A stretch of DNA of 64,000 nt from Saxidomus purpurata (GCA_022818135.1 JAFMSR010000009.1:21144115-21208114), one strand, 5' to 3'; shown: positions 1 through 13,803, numbered from the stretch's first letter. Notes: a model not told the origin generated them from the sequence alone. Translations and numbers: made by a program.

Positions 1-1282
1 ATGGAACATATATATCATATAAAATTAGTGTAATTGTTCAATTGTTGATTTTTCTATGAGTATTGATTCAATTTAGTGAGAAGTGTCTTTCCTGAAATTA
101 TGATGATCAATTTGAATATAATATCGCTAAGTATAATGATAAGTATGTAGAGATAAGTTGAACTTATAACTTAAACCAAGCATGTCGTTTGGCTATCATA
201 GTGATTTTAATTACGTACACTGTAATACAAAAGAAAATATTTTACTTTATGCAATTATGGACATTTGATGTATTGGAAATGTTGTGATATTCACCAGAAG
301 AAGACGATGTTGATGTTTTTCTTTCGAATAGCAAATTGCACATCCAATACCCCAATAGCCCATGACAGTTTTATTACAATGTATATGTAAAATGCATTAT
401 TCATGCTTAGTTGACAGTTTTGTAATCTTCCATTGGTTCAATGCTTAAAATTATGCGGGACGACGTCCGTGCCTTACGTCATATTCATGACGTCTTTTAC
501 TGTAGACTGTAAAAACAAAAAAAAGTGCCTTTTCTAAATATAGAATGTATATTTAGGGGAGTATTAACCCAGTGATGGGGAGTTATTGGACAAGGAGATA
601 TGGAAGAACATTATTAACTGTTTTAACACGACAACATGCTTATGTCGAAAACGGCAGATATTACATTACACGTGTAATTAATTATTTAAGGTGTTAAAAA
701 TAAATACATTCGTGTCATACAAATACCATTAATGTACTATAAAACTAATAATAGTACATTTTTGTTACAACAAGTTACGTTTAAACATAGAACTTACTAT
801 CTTTAAGAACAAACTATAATATTTAGTATGTTTTACATACATTGGAAGAACATTTGTTTAATTATTCGGTATGAAGTAAATTTTCTGTCGAATTCAAATA
901 AATGTGCTAATAAAATAAAGCTACATTTATATAAAGTATTAGTTGTTCTTATTTTAGATACCACATAGTTTAACCCTGATACAACAAAATGTATTATGTT
1001 TAAAGAAGCTTCACATAAGATACGAATGTTGTTGTAAGCTTCAAATTGTACTCAAAAATATACCAGTTAAAAGTCATTTTTAATACTTAAATTGTAAAAT
1101 AAATCTTGTCAGCATTGACCGTCCGTGTTTTACGAAAAGATACAGTATTAGTTACATGTAGCATAGAGTAACTTGTGTCGCGTCTAGAACATCAGCGATC
1201 ATTGCAATAAAACAGCACAACTCAGTATTCGGACGCGTTATAATCGTCCTAACGTCAAAAAAGGTGCAACAAAGAATCCGAC
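1..1282. other. AT-rich non-coding stretch
   Basis: I see no supported exon, RNA gene or recognisable transposon here. Composition is typical AT-rich molluscan intergenic or intronic DNA with short TACATGTA-like words. Confidence 0.5.
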
Positions 1283-1447
1283 ATGGCTGCCAGAAATGCC
1301 ACAAACTTTGATTGGGTGATCTCCACTCTCCAATCACTGCCAACAGAAGTTACCACATGGCAATTGAAAACAAGAAAAACTGTGATACAAAGTATCACAG
1401 CGGGCCAACAAACAAAAATCCCATGTAAATATTTTGAAAATTGGTGA
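1283..1447 (+). CDS. Candidate 54-codon ORF or first coding exon
   Basis: An ATG in good context (gacATGG) opens 54 codons, beginning MAARNATNFDWVISTLQSL and ending at TGA (1445-1447). Codon use looks more protein-like than its AT-rich surroundings, with few A/T-run codons and a mixed amphipathic composition. A plausible splice donor (CCCAT|GTAAAT) lies inside it, so it may be a first exon ending about 1422 in phase 1. No domain is recognised and no partner exon was found. The longer reading frames on the opposite strand over the same bases look like shadows. It could also be a chance ORF. Confidence 0.25.
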   Translation: MAARNATNFDWVISTLQSLPTEVTTWQLKTRKTVIQSITAGQQTKIPCKYFENW

Positions 1448-1754
1448 TAATTGATATTGAGGCATGGCCCCAAAAGAACTCGAGGGAACCAATTCTGGTT
1501 GAACAAGCAAAACCTGACACGACACCACATCTACTGACTGACCTGTAGTATCGAAACTTTACTGTTATCAAATAATATTTATACAGTATGTCCAGGAATG
1601 CTCTATAGACCGTTGCTGGTATGTCTTAATTTTTCATTACCATTATCCTTATTAATTTGACATGAATGAAGATTTTTATGATTATTTGCCGTAAAATATT
1701 CTTAAAAAATTAAAAATGATTATTAAAACAACAGAAAAAAGTTTAAAAAAAAAT

Positions 1755-1850
1755 TGGGTGTTGATGGGATTCGAACTCATGGTTTCTAAAAGTACACGTA
1801 CACAAAAGTGTTTGAAGTATCGGCTTTATCCATTACACCACAGAGGCAGA
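1755..1850 (-). pseudogene. tRNA-like sequence (degenerate tRNA or SINE head)
   Basis: Read on the minus strand, the segment has an A-box-like stretch (GTGGTGTAATGGATAAAGCC) and a B box (GAGTTCGAATCCC), with a long middle portion. The acceptor ends do not pair convincingly and the T stem has a mismatch. It is therefore a decayed tRNA or a tRNA-derived SINE head rather than a functional tRNA. Confidence 0.5.
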
Positions 1851-4483
1851 CTTATTACACTTGGGAAAAAATTAGCTAAGTCAATATCATATATGTCTAA
1901 AAAGGCCATAAAAGAATATTCAGTCGACTCGTTTCGTTTCTATAATGTCAAAGGTTGTGTTAGTGGAAAAAGCAATCATATATCCATTTTTCTAGGTGTA
2001 GATTGCGACTGAAACGTGAAAAGCGCTTTTTTTCTTTTTTTACCAGCGTATATTAGATTGCGCCCTCTATGAAACGAACGACAGCTCAATTACAAACGAC
2101 AACTCTTGCTTTTCCAAAAAAATTGACTGTGTCTACAGTTTTCATCTCAGAAGTACCTCAATTTTATAATGAAGAGAGACGCATATGTTCGATCTAGTGC
2201 TTAAGTCTCCATGCATCTTTTACTCACCACGTATTAAATATAGCGGGCCGCTGCTGCGGCCCGCAATAACGGGGCGGCATTTAAATAATTGTTAAAGAAT
2301 TAACAGTTTAAATAACATATGTGTCAGTTAAGGATTTCATAATATTTATGTCACAGCACAAGCAGTACAAAAATTAACACAGTATTATTCTTTTTAAAAA
2401 AATTATAATTAGCTGGTTATCAGGGATTAAAGGGACAGCTGCAGGTGATTTTGATCCATGTTACAGGTTTCTTTAACTTAATCTAAAGTGTAAGCTAAAC
2501 AAAAGTGAGCGGGAGTCTTCTTATATGCCTTCTCGCAGATTTATGATGCACATGTGCCAGTCAAGTGACACAAACTTTCAAAACATATTTCATTTACAAT
2601 GATAATGACAATATTATGAAAAATACACCATATGACAACAAATGTATGAAAAGAAGGTCAGGTCACAAGTTCTGACAACATTAAATACGACTCTTCCTTG
2701 ATAGAGGAACAATTACATTGGTTGATGGTAACAAAATACGTTCGATAAATATTGAATGAAAATATTTTGATTAAAAAAAAAGCAATGTGTAAGCACATAC
2801 TTATAACACTGCAATGTTGAAAAAAAAACTTCATTTCTTTTGTTAACGATATGGATAATGCAAATATAGTCCATATTCAAATATAGTGCCATGTTCCTCC
2901 GTGTTTAAAAGTTCATAATTTTCTGTTGTGTCTTTTTACACTACGATACAAAAGAAACTTACAAAGATGCAAAAATGGATGGCCGATAAAAATAGGTACA
3001 TGTAATTACAATGTATGTACTGGTCAGTCACTAGCAGTTTTGTTTTTTACTTGCAAACATATTTAGTTTTAAATGTAATACAAACGTATCGCTCACCTGA
3101 TAGTGATTTTATTTAGCAATATAGAAGTGAAAGCTGTAGATGGTATGCATGGTATCTTGGAACTCTCTAATAACGTCAATAGTGAAAAACGAAGCAGAAT
3201 TATTGACAATTATCTTTTCTGAGAGTCTCAGAATTGAATAAAGAGATGTAAACTCCTTTGTCATCCTTGACAATGGTGCCACAATAAACATTAAGGATCA
3301 TGTGTAAAACTGCACATAGTCCACATTTCAAGACTTGAGCTTGATAAAAAAGAAATCAGGTCAAAAGGCCTTAGTCATGGTATACGTTTAGAAGTTTTGG
3401 CTTTTAAAAACAGAACACAGGTGAGAAGAACACTCATGGGACCAGTATACAATGATACAAACAAAACAGCTTCGCTCTGGACCTTGCAGTAAGGGAGAGG
3501 AAGACTTTAAGACAGTTTTCTGCAATAAAAGTATGAACAACAGTGACTCCAGGGAAAACTTTGAGGGGTTTTAATCGTCTTTTGTTGAGAACCACTATGC
3601 AATTAAACATATTGCATTAAATGTCGTACCGAACGACTCTTAATTTCTGATATTAGGATCCTATTTACCTTTCTTTATTTAATATGAAGTTGTTACAAAT
3701 GTATATCCAACTCGGATATCAAAAACAAAGTAAAAAAACCAATCTACACATAAGTGATCCGTCTGTTGGGTTTAGCTCAGCTGTCGCTCTTCATTTGTTG
3801 ACTATTATTATGTTTAGCTATATCTTTTGTACAATGTACCTCTCGATGGCTTTCAAATAAAATGTGACACGAGTGATCAGTGGTAAAGTTTTGCCTTTGA
3901 ATTGGTCATTTTGATCTACTTTCTTGTTATTGTTTCACATGCGCCATTTTGCAACACTTTTAACATTTTGTGAAGCGACTTGTGTTATTCAATTTAATCC
4001 ACAATTTTAGAATGTCCGACAAATATCTTCTATACAAAACGAAAATTTTTCCCGCATGTTTTAGTTGTGTGTACTTTTAAATGGCATTTGAGGAAATCAC
4101 AACTAAAATGATTTGATCCTCTCAATGTACATCTGCTTATACTTTTTTACAATATGTAGATCAAGAAAACTTTCTTTTTTGGAAACTATTATCTTATTGG
4201 GTCGGCACCAAAGTAAAAAGAAATAAGATTCATTTCGTCATATTCAATGCATAAATCTGTCAATGTAAACAGATGTTAGATATTATTGTTACTTCCCTTT
4301 ACATTAGATCGGGGTATGCACTGCTACATATACTACATGTACGTAATATGATAACAAGTGTTGAGAGTAAGACTCCTTTCTTTAGTGTGGCTCAAACAGT
4401 CCATTCTTCTTCATTCTTTTTTTCTTCCTTATATGTTCTCTCAATATGAGCTGTAATGCCTGATCAAAAGAGATAAATGTATA
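1851..4483. other. Non-coding stretch
   Basis: No exon or transposon domain was recognised, apart from the GC-rich hairpin listed separately. A 60-codon minus-strand ORF at 3109-3291 lacks a convincing acceptor or domain and is not called. Confidence 0.45.
2243..2264. repeat. Perfect GC-rich hairpin
   Basis: Two 9-base arms, GCGGGCCGC and GCGGCCCGC, are perfectly complementary around a TGCT loop. They sit in strongly AT-rich DNA and are followed by more GC (ggggcggc). Function is unknown: it could be a transposon terminus or a structured RNA stem. Confidence 0.8.
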
Positions 4484-4825
4484 TTTTTGGCCTGAGCACT
4501 GAAAGTCCCCTAGATCAACATCATCAGATATCGCTTGAAGTTGAACAAAGCGCAGATTGAATTATTTTTATTGTTCTCTCAAACAATTGATATTGTTGAC
4601 CATGTGATTATTTTTCATTTAACGTACGTTTTATAATAAAACAAACTTCCCTGACACCCATATATTTGTGAATCATTCATTCTGTGTCATATACTAAATT
4701 TCGCCCTATGCACATTTCGACCCGCGCTTTAGGTAAGGTTCAGCGTAAATCACGAAGGTCAAAAGTTGTTTTGGGGGGAGTTAATCTATGACCCCCAGGC
4801 CTTCAGCGCTCACAGCGCTTTGATT
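4484..4825 (+). mobile_element. Interspersed element, copy 1 (internally deleted)
   Basis: It starts TTTTTGGCCTGAGCACTGAAAGTCCCC-like and ends ...CAGGCCTTCAGCGCTCACAGCGCTTTGATT. The interior matches copies at 42160-42672 and 49629-50666, including the segment around CATATATTTGTGAATCATT. The left end can fold (GGGGAC/GTCCCC in copy 3) and the right end carries AGCGCTcacAGCGCT. Terminal hairpins without an ORF resemble non-autonomous Helitron-like elements, but the class is inferred. Confidence 0.6.
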
Positions 4826-5343
4826 TATGCCTGTCATATGTATGATTAAATCAAGATAGACTTACGGCCGTTTTAAATTGTTGTTACCTCCCCTTAAATG
4901 GAAACATTACAATGACTGAACTTTAGATAAGAACAACAGTAAAAGAACAATAAAATAATCATTCAGGTGGAACAAGAGACAATTTATTCATCCTGCCTCA
5001 CACATTCTGTTGGTTTTCACTCTTTAGTTTTGTTCTTAAACAGTTTTCTCTAAGAACTAAAATACCTGAACAAAACTGATAAAAACTGTTTTTATGTTTT
5101 AAGTACATGTATAAGTAAATCAACTTATATTAACTGCCGTATGAAGTCGTTGCTACCTACCTTTTTAATAAATGAAATGGAAATCTAGTTCTTTTTCAAT
5201 TTTAATAAAATAAGATACCAGCAATTTAAAAAGAAACGGCGGATGTTGTAAGCTCACATAAACTGTTGACTCTGCAACAAACGTCAGCTAGAATACTACG
5301 CACTATTCTTTTAAGGGGAAAGAGTGACCAATTGGTACCATTG
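4826..5343. other. Non-coding spacer
   Basis: Nothing recognisable beyond AT-rich sequence. Confidence 0.4.
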
Positions 5344-5735
5344 TCTCTATATATCTATACAGACATACAATTCAAACATAGAAAGAAAGTGGGTTTGTAT
5401 TCATAGCTTAAATGCGTGTTATATGTTGTGTTGAAATACTTTCTCTATATATCTATACAGACATACAATTCAAACATAGAAAGAAAGTGAGTTTCTATTC
5501 ATAACTTAAATGCGTGTTATATTTTGAGTTGAAATACTTTCTCTATATATCTATACAGACATACAATTCAAACATAGAAAGAAAGTGAGTTTCTATTCAT
5601 AGCTTAAATGCGTGTTATATTTTGAGTTGAAATACTTTCTCTATATCTATACAGACATACAATTCAAACATAGAAAGAAAGTGGGTTTCTTTTCTGAGCT
5701 TAAATGCATGTTATATTTTGTGTTGAAATACTTTT
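5344..5735. repeat. Tandem array, 4 x 98 bp
   Basis: The word TCTCTATATATCTATACAGAC recurs at 5344, 5442, 5540 and 5638, an exact 98 bp period. Units end in TTGAAATACTTT. The fourth unit lacks four bases (TATA), and units differ by a few substitutions. Confidence 0.9.
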
Positions 5736-6589
5736 AGCATGTAAAAGTAAATGTTCAGTTAATACTAACACGGCAGTGCTATCAGAACATTAACGTGAAA
5801 AGTACATGTATATGCGCACATCATATATAGCGTTTAACATGATACATACCCTTTCGATACTCTTAAAATACCTCTTAAATACCGTTAGCAAATATCTCGT
5901 GGCTTATACAAGACATGAGTATCATATCCTTCATTTTACAACGTATTCGTATCTGATTACGTTTAGGTTTTGTCGGTTCAAAAGGCAATGACAACTATTG
6001 TTATTTATTATCAAACATTAAGATAATAATAAATTACCACGTGCAATGATGATATGACAAAAATGCATGTGGACGTGTTGATAGAGATATTTGGGACTGT
6101 TTCATTTTTAGTGTTCGTTTATGTTTATACGCCGACATAATTCAGAAATAATAAACGTGTTCCTATATCTTATCATTGATTGACCAGCAGTAATGTGTTC
6201 GGGTTCGTAGTAATTAAATCACGAGAATCCCTTCGATTGTTGATTGCATCCCCATGTTGTGTACAAATGTACTTATATACCGGTGTGAAATAAAGAACTG
6301 TTGTTGTTGTTCTTGATGTTGTCATAATTAATCAAATAATTGAAAACGTGTTTACAAAGTTTAACTCAAAAGTATGTTTGTCAATCAATAACGGATATTT
6401 CCGAGTTAATGAGAATTTTTTTAATACAATGTAGTTAAAACTTTCATTGTGTCAATTGTGACGTCTTGTTTGTATAGAAATGACTCATCAATTAGCATGT
6501 TTGTAGGTTAATTACCTCTTGTTCGGATTTAACTTTTATAGGAGCAACTTTAAAAAGCTTTGATATTTGACATGTACATTGTAGCATTA
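5736..6589. other. Non-coding stretch
   Basis: No supported gene. A 61-codon ORF at 5806 has no protein-like features. A short GTT-rich run lies near 6300. Confidence 0.4.
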
Positions 6590-7172
6590 TCCGTTGACAT
6601 CTAACATGGATATTCAAATCATAACCCACGGATCCAAACTGGCCAAGCCCGAGTAGTCCTTTTATTTCCCTTAGGCTTATGTATGAAAACTTAAAAAAAC
6701 ACTTCTCTGAAACGACAGTGCCTATAAATTAGATATTTGGCATGTACCATTGCCTAGTGGACTTCTGTCCCTCAATCAAAATTGACTCAGCCCAGCGGGT
6801 CACTTGATTTGGCATAGGTTTTTATAGGACAATCTTCTTCTCTGAAACCACAATGCCGAGAGTTTAGATATTTGGCTTGTATGAATGCCTAGTTAACCTC
6901 TACCAAGATTGTTCAAGTCATGATCCCCGGTGAAAATCGACCACGGAGGGTCACTAAATTTTACAGATGCATATAAAGGGAACACTTCAATAAACTTTGC
7001 TCCAGAACCACAAGGCCTAGAGCTTGGATATTTGGAAGTGGACATCTGCGAAGATTGTTCAAATCAGGACCCTCAGGTAAAACTGACCCTATCTGCAACA
7101 CAATTGTTACCTCGTATTAAAGCCAATGACAGTCAGGTAAGCAATATAGAGCCATCTTGGCCCTCTTGTTAC
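6590..7172 (+). mobile_element. Pearl/Helentron-like element, 3' part with core repeats
   Basis: Three diverged tandem units of about 170 bp share the order CTCTGAAACCACA..GCCTAGAGCTTAGATATTTGG..TTGTTCAAATCA..TGACCC..GTCACTTGATTTT. The segment ends AGGTAAGCAATATAGAGCCATCTTGGCCCTCTTGTT, the same terminus as the element ending at 32042. The reading frame at 6930-7178 is a by-product of the repeat. The 5' end is not visible. Confidence 0.7.
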
Positions 7173-7496
7173 AACTGACAAAAACATGGGAGTAAATCAA
7201 ACCAATACTGGCAAGTACATTTAGTTAAACTAATGTCAAGTATGCTTGTTAAAAACATTCTAGGAACGATCATGTGGCCTTTACCTGACTTTACTTTAAG
7301 TCAATTGCTATTAACTGACTGGTATTTTCAAGTTGGTGAACAATTTCATATAAACAAATTTAAGTATCATCGTGTTTAGCTTTAACTAACCTTATCATTC
7401 GTGTCGCTGTGGGTGTCTTAATTCCTTTGTGTCCTATTCAGTAATTTAGCTTCATTATACAGCTTATATAATTTAATAATGATATAATACAAAAAC

Positions 7497-8063
7497 GGTT
7501 TTATTCGATTGAAATTTCAATGTATTTAAAATCTATGCCAAGTTTTCATCATTTTGCAAATCAAACATGATTAACTTGGACCTTTGTTTTGCAATAAACC
7601 AGATCTTTTCATCTGCTGCGATTTATAACACGGATATTATAATCATTCTGACAACCCGAAATATTGCATTAAAACTTTAAGAAAGCTTTGCGTGATAAAA
7701 TGTATCAACTATTGAATAAATAGCACTTAAATGATCATTGAAACACTGGTGCACAACTTCTAATCCCAATAAACATTTAGGTTTTATTCGATTGAAATTT
7801 CAATGTATTTAAAATCTATGCCAAGTTTTCATCATTTTGCAAATCAAACATGATTAACTTGGACCTTTGTTTTGCAATAAACCAGATCTTTTCATCTGCT
7901 GCGATTTATAACACGGATATTATAATCATTCTGACAACCCGAAATATTGCATTAAAACTTTAAGAAAGCTTTGCGTGATAAAATGTATCAACTATTGAAT
8001 AAATAGCACTTAAATGATCATTGAAACACTGGTGCACAACTTCTAATCCCAATAAACATTTAG
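7497..8063. repeat. Perfect tandem duplication, 2 x 283 bp
   Basis: The sequence starting GGTTTTATTCGATTG at 7497 restarts at 7780, and both copies run to CAATAAACATTTAG (7780 and 8063). I found no difference between copies on reading through. There is no ORF. It may be a very recent duplication or an assembly artefact. Confidence 0.9.
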
Positions 8064-10418
8064 ATGATGTTTGCTGACTCTATGTCAACTATTGATGGAA
8101 CAACGCGTGTCACAAGATATTTTAACTGACAAGACTGTTTAATCTTTTAGAATTATTCACTATTACAGAAGACAAAACTAGCACGTGAAGACATTATGTA
8201 TTTGAGATGGTAATGTATCACACCAGACAAGATACGTAATCTACCCTTAGCTATCAAACTCGCGTATTATTTCCAGTTGTTAGTGAATCTTGACTAAGTT
8301 GATGTGTGTTATGCAGTAAGCAAGATTTTTTGTCTTTACGAATTATGTTAACTTTTTTCAGATCTGATTGATTCTATTGGTTAAGAATTTACGAATATAC
8401 CTTATTATAACAATACCATTGTTTATATTGTGACAATATCTGCCGTAACAGTCAAACTTGCTTGAGAGACTGCTTGCCGAAAATGGTTGACCTGCGACCC
8501 TAGGCATAACGTCTTAGGAAACGGATCCCTCAATATTTATATTATTATTATCATTATAATCATATTTACAACATTTATCGTAATATCATAATCAGCCTGT
8601 TTACATAGATTTTCTCCAATGAGACAGTAATGGCCAATTAGCACCAGTTTTGATAAAGTTTTAAAGTTTTATTTCAAGCAAAACCATTAGGCTAAAAAGC
8701 CCATGAGACACACATATACAAACTTTATGGCGAACAGCAAATACTAACAGTGTAGATGCATATATGACATGATATTACTTATCCAAAGTGGAGAAGGTTT
8801 TACAACTTTTCACATACACATGTACAAACAGTTCTATCTTTACTCCATTCCAGTTTTAACGTTAACCTTTCACGAAACGAAACAGAAAGGTTAACTAACC
8901 GGCGATTATAAATCCAGATTCTTAATTTTATGTCATGCTTGAATGCTTATGCTTAAATGTAGCTAACTTTATCGCTGAACAAATGAATACATGAAATTTG
9001 CTCTGGTTATTTACCATTTTTAAATTATTTATCTTTGCTCCTATTTTACAAATATAATACGAAATACTTTTTTATAATCATATTGTTAAAAATTGTCATA
9101 TATGAAAGGCCGCTTACTTGTTTACATTCACTTAAACAAGTGTGTATAAATAGATATCGATAAAGCCGCACACAGCTCGGTAACGAGCGTAAACAAATGA
9201 TCATGACAACCTTTAAAGCTTTTTATTGGTTGATTTTGGTGTCCCATATTAACATAAAATACGTTTATCTTTTAAAGCCAATTTTAAACCTTAATCACAG
9301 TATTTGGTTAATTTTGATTTACCCGCGGCAGTGTGAAGTTATGCTCTTTCAGTTATATTTTTGTAACACTTATACGTGACACGATTGTGGATGTTCTCCT
9401 TATTAGTACAAGTGCACATAATCACCGTATAGATATTTATTAAGAACGTTAATTAAAGTAAATTGTTCGGTTTGTACTCGTGCATTTGATTTTGTTTATA
9501 TAATTTCAAGTGAAAATAATATACAAAAGGATTGGTGTAATACCATTCTGGGATAAATGATAGAAGCTACGTTAAAATGACTTTGCATTTTTAACGAGTT
9601 GGTTAGACATACCAATAAGTGTTCGCAGCTTGGGACTTGAATTGAGGCGATAATCAAATTCTTTCAAAACAGTTGAACGTCCTCTACAAAGTTTTATAAA
9701 AAATGTAAGTAGTTCATACTTAATTAATACTTTGTTTATTTTGTGCATGGCATAATGTTATGACTGCTGAGCAAGCCTAACTACGTAGACTTTATATTCT
9801 GCTTTAAATGACACGGATCATATCTATATTAAAACAACGTAAAACTTCAATCCAGAAATCAAAAGGGAAAAGTGTTACACCTACCATTATTGCTTTATGT
9901 GTATGCAATTTGCTTGTCGTATGAACACGGGATGTTTACAAGTAAGCTTTACACGACATAAAAATTGAAAATTGCTTGCCGTACTGACATTCTAAATAAA
10001 CCGCCATTTTTTAAATTTTAATCATGGACATAATGCAATATGAAATTTAAGTAAACGGAGTCTAGTACATCGTTTAATGATATGGTCAGTGTCTACTTGT
10101 ATTTGCTTATAAAGTACAATGCACTTTTGATTTTAGTTTACTTATTCATATTTCCTATATTTGAGTGATTAAATGGATTTTCACAGACGCGCGTTAATAG
10201 ATTTCACAATGACTCTTTTCATATTATTATAAAACTATTATTTTAATTGATGCGCTACATATGACCAAATCACTATCGTATTAAAACATTAAAACATTAA
10301 ACACATATTATTCTGATAGAAAATGAATTTTATATTTTTTTTAATATTGTGTGTCAGTTTTGTTTCTATTACACTGAAATTGTGTTTATCTATCAATGTG
10401 AAAGATGATAGCCAATCT
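8064..10418. other. Non-coding stretch
   Basis: No supported exon. A TATA-like TATAAATAG at about 9145 lies roughly 50 bp upstream of a 60-codon ORF (9197), but that protein has no recognisable features. Confidence 0.4.
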
Positions 10419-10862
10419 AATTTTTGAAAGTTGAATTTGGTCAGGTTGAAGCTTTCACGAATAGAAAACGAAAGTGCCCTGGCCATTTTTCAAAATTTTC
10501 ATCAAATTCGGTAGATGTTGAGGCCAGAGATCGATTGTTTTACGAGAAAATAAATGGGAAATATTTACCTGCGCTTCAATGCAAGCGTGGATGATTTCAT
10601 ACTCAATATCTTCGTTTAAACATATTTTGGAGACAAACTTTATACTTTAATACTTTTTAAAGACAAACTTGTCAAGCGCGATTCACTTAGTATATGACTT
10701 GTTTGAGGTTGTAAATATTTTCCATATATTTTCTATTAAAACAATCGATCTCTGGCCTCAACATCTATCGATTTGGGTGAAAATTTTGATAATTGGTCGG
10801 AGCACTTTCGGTTTCTATTCGTGAAAGCTTCCACCTGACCAAGTTCAACTTTCAATAACTTC
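10419..10862. repeat. Foldback (inverted-repeat) element
   Basis: A left arm (about 10419-10545) and a right arm (about 10738-10862) of roughly 125 bp are reverse complements with modest divergence. Landmarks are GATGTTGAGGCCAGAGATCG on the left and CGATCTCTGGCCTCAACATC on the right. A ~190 bp spacer separates them. No ORF of note, consistent with a MITE or foldback element. Confidence 0.8.
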
Positions 10863-13803
10863 TAAACTGCGAATCCTTGCGGGTGGAAACAAAGAACCGA
10901 GTGAAGGTAACATATAACCCTTGACTTACGGCATATTTATATAATTTCACAGTGTAAAGAAAACGACTTTTCCTGGTATGAATGCCTTTGACCTAGTTAA
11001 AAACAGGTTTTCCGCCATTTTCTCAAGTTTGCTCTCAATTTTCTTACTTAAACCAAGTTTGCTCTCACTATACACCTACCCCCTGATAAGTTATACTGTA
11101 AAGGAATAATGATGAATAGTTGTATAATTCAGAATGTTCACGCATGATAGGAATGTTGTCAGACGATTTATATACTAGTAACTTTCAAATGTTTAAGCAC
11201 GGTACTATATGTTTAAAGATCTTCTGACTTGTACAAGCTATTTGCAGAAACTTTTCCAGATACGATGAAAATCAATAAAAGTCAAACATCGGTCAAAGAA
11301 TAGTGGGGACTATAGCTTTTCTTAGTTCCGTCTATTCCTCAGTCTGCCAGACCGCACTTCGTGTGCGGACTGTAACTTCTATAGTCATGGACCGGTTTAT
11401 TTTTATCGTCAAGATCAATGTCACACTTATGACTCCTAACCTGTAAAGTAGGGTTTTTTATCGGCACGCCGTGTCCTTACTGTAACGTCTATATACAAAG
11501 ACTGGTTTTAAAATCATTTCATAAAATATGTACCCATAAACAAAGGTTTTGTCATGCACGGGACCAAGGCAGCTAACTTTATGTTAATTGCTATACGTTT
11601 AGCCCAAAACCTGTGATATAGGTTATATATTAACACTGTTTCCGGCCTATAAGTTCTACATCAATAAACTTATTTTATTAACTTCATATAATTGTTGTCC
11701 ATATCCCAAAGATGCATCATACTCCACACCCAATGCCTTTGATATATGATAAATAATTTCTAGTTCGTGTCGTGCATTTACTGAATTTGAATTAACTTTA
11801 CATAGTTGTCGTCCATACCACAGGGCTGTGTTGTGCACAAAATACAAGCGGGCTATCTTTTACGTCAGCGTCAGACTATGGGCTCAATCTTGTGTTTTGT
11901 TCCGATACTTTTTGACTTCTACCACACGGACGATTTGAAATAAAATCTCATTCGTTGCCCTTACATTGCCTGTTTAAGAAGAAGGTCAAACAGGATCAAA
12001 GTCATAAGACTATATACATTGTACATGTACACCGACCCTGGTAGAATATCTTAAAACACAGGTAAAATGTTCAATTCATGAAGACACCATGCATATGTCA
12101 ATTAACCCTGCTCAAGGTCAAGGTCACGCTTAAGGCTTAAACATATCGTATACGCCTGATGTTTATGTTTTGTTTGCATTAGACCATGCAAGACTTATAA
12201 AAGTACAATATGTAGGAAGTTTAAGCTTATGATGATCATAACACAAAAGTGAGCTATTAAAAGAATAGTTATACGCATTTAAAATTCACCAACTATTAAG
12301 TGTACATTATGTAGCTGTTTTAGGTCGCTACGAGTGAGCTGAATTAGAGCAGAGTTATTTATAGCAAAAAAGGACAGCTTTTGTTGAGACGTGCACAGCA
12401 ACGTGTAGCATAAACCCATGAAAATAGCCAATCATAAAGTGTTTTTCTTTATTTTCTTAAAGTTTAGCACAAAGCATGGCTTCTTTCCACTAGGAAACTT
12501 TTGTTGCACACACATCTTAAGTATTTCAGTTACTATACAGTCATTGACAATGATGAACAAGCTATGATGTATCAATTTATTATTATACTTATATCTGAAA
12601 TCTAGGTAAAGGCTCTGTTACGTCTTTTTGTCGTGTTGATCTTATTTGGACAACGATTGAGCGTGTATCTTATTGGAAATTTAGATATTAATCCAATGGC
12701 GCGTCTGAATCCAGTTGACAAAATCATTTTTTTAATTTATTGACTTATACAAAAATGAAAATTTGCTATGAAAATTGAACGCTCTCAGTCACTGATAGCT
12801 ATCATAGGGCTACATATAATAAACGTTTACCTATCGCATTTTATTCACTCTATTTATGATTATTTTTCTTTCATCTGTATACATAATCGCTTTTATATAG
12901 TAACCGTTATAATATTCTACGCTAGGATTTATATTTACTATCTCAAATAGTTGCTCATTTTTGAAGCCTATAATTGCGTTTTATGCTTTTGTCATTACGG
13001 CTTTATCATTCTCGCTATATCAGGTAAGTATTTAATTTGATATTCAATGGTAAATTGAGCTAACAATCTGAAGTACGGTTTTTAAAAATACAGAAGGAAT
13101 GATTTTCATGTCCTTATACAATAAATGGGTGGTATGCCAACATAAAGCCATTAAATTTAATTTAAGATCAACGGGGCTTGTTATTTGTGTGACTGAATTC
13201 TAAAGAACTATTCTTAATGATTACCGGTACATCTCCCGGTATTTGTATTCAAAGTTTTATTTTATTGTTAGTAACATGTCAGTGTTATACCCTCAAATGT
13301 AGAACTGATTTAAAATTCATGTTTAACAATAAACTTTATTTAAGTTAATCTTTGGTAAACGTAATTTCTTTCAAAATAGAAAAATGGTCTATAGTTTATC
13401 CCGCAATGTTAGAGCCATTATGATTATGATTATTCATTTGGTGATAGAAAAATGCTGTGACAACAATCGAACATGAGATATCGTGCATCATGTGTCGTTT
13501 GTTTGTTTTATAAAATCACCTATATTGCAGGAAAAGGGTTCTTATATTCCATCTTTTGAATACACTTTTCAATGTTTATATTTAAATAATTATGTCAGCA
13601 ATATATACGGTAGAGACAAACTATTATCTACTGAATGAATATATCTCCGTGTCACTGATAGTTCTCAAAAATGACGTCATGTACCCTTATTTTGATTTCT
13701 ATTATGCGGGTATTGAGTTAGTATCGTTATCAATTTATTAAAGCATTTTATATATTTATCAACACTTATTCAAACTTCTATACCTTTTTGATGACTCACA
13801 AAA

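Noticed and set aside
1716..2012. 98-codon plus-strand ORF
   Set aside because: Its centre is the antisense of a tRNA-like sequence (GFELMV..YPLHHRG is the usual antisense of T loop and D arm). No splice signals or domain.
6930..7178. 82-codon ORF with acidic composition
   Set aside because: Runs through pearl-type core repeats and ends in the element terminus; similar frames appear in other copies.
9145..9379. TATAAATAG followed by a 60-codon ORF, possible promoter plus small secreted peptide
   Set aside because: TATA-like words are frequent in AT-rich DNA and the peptide lacks a clear cleavage site or domain.
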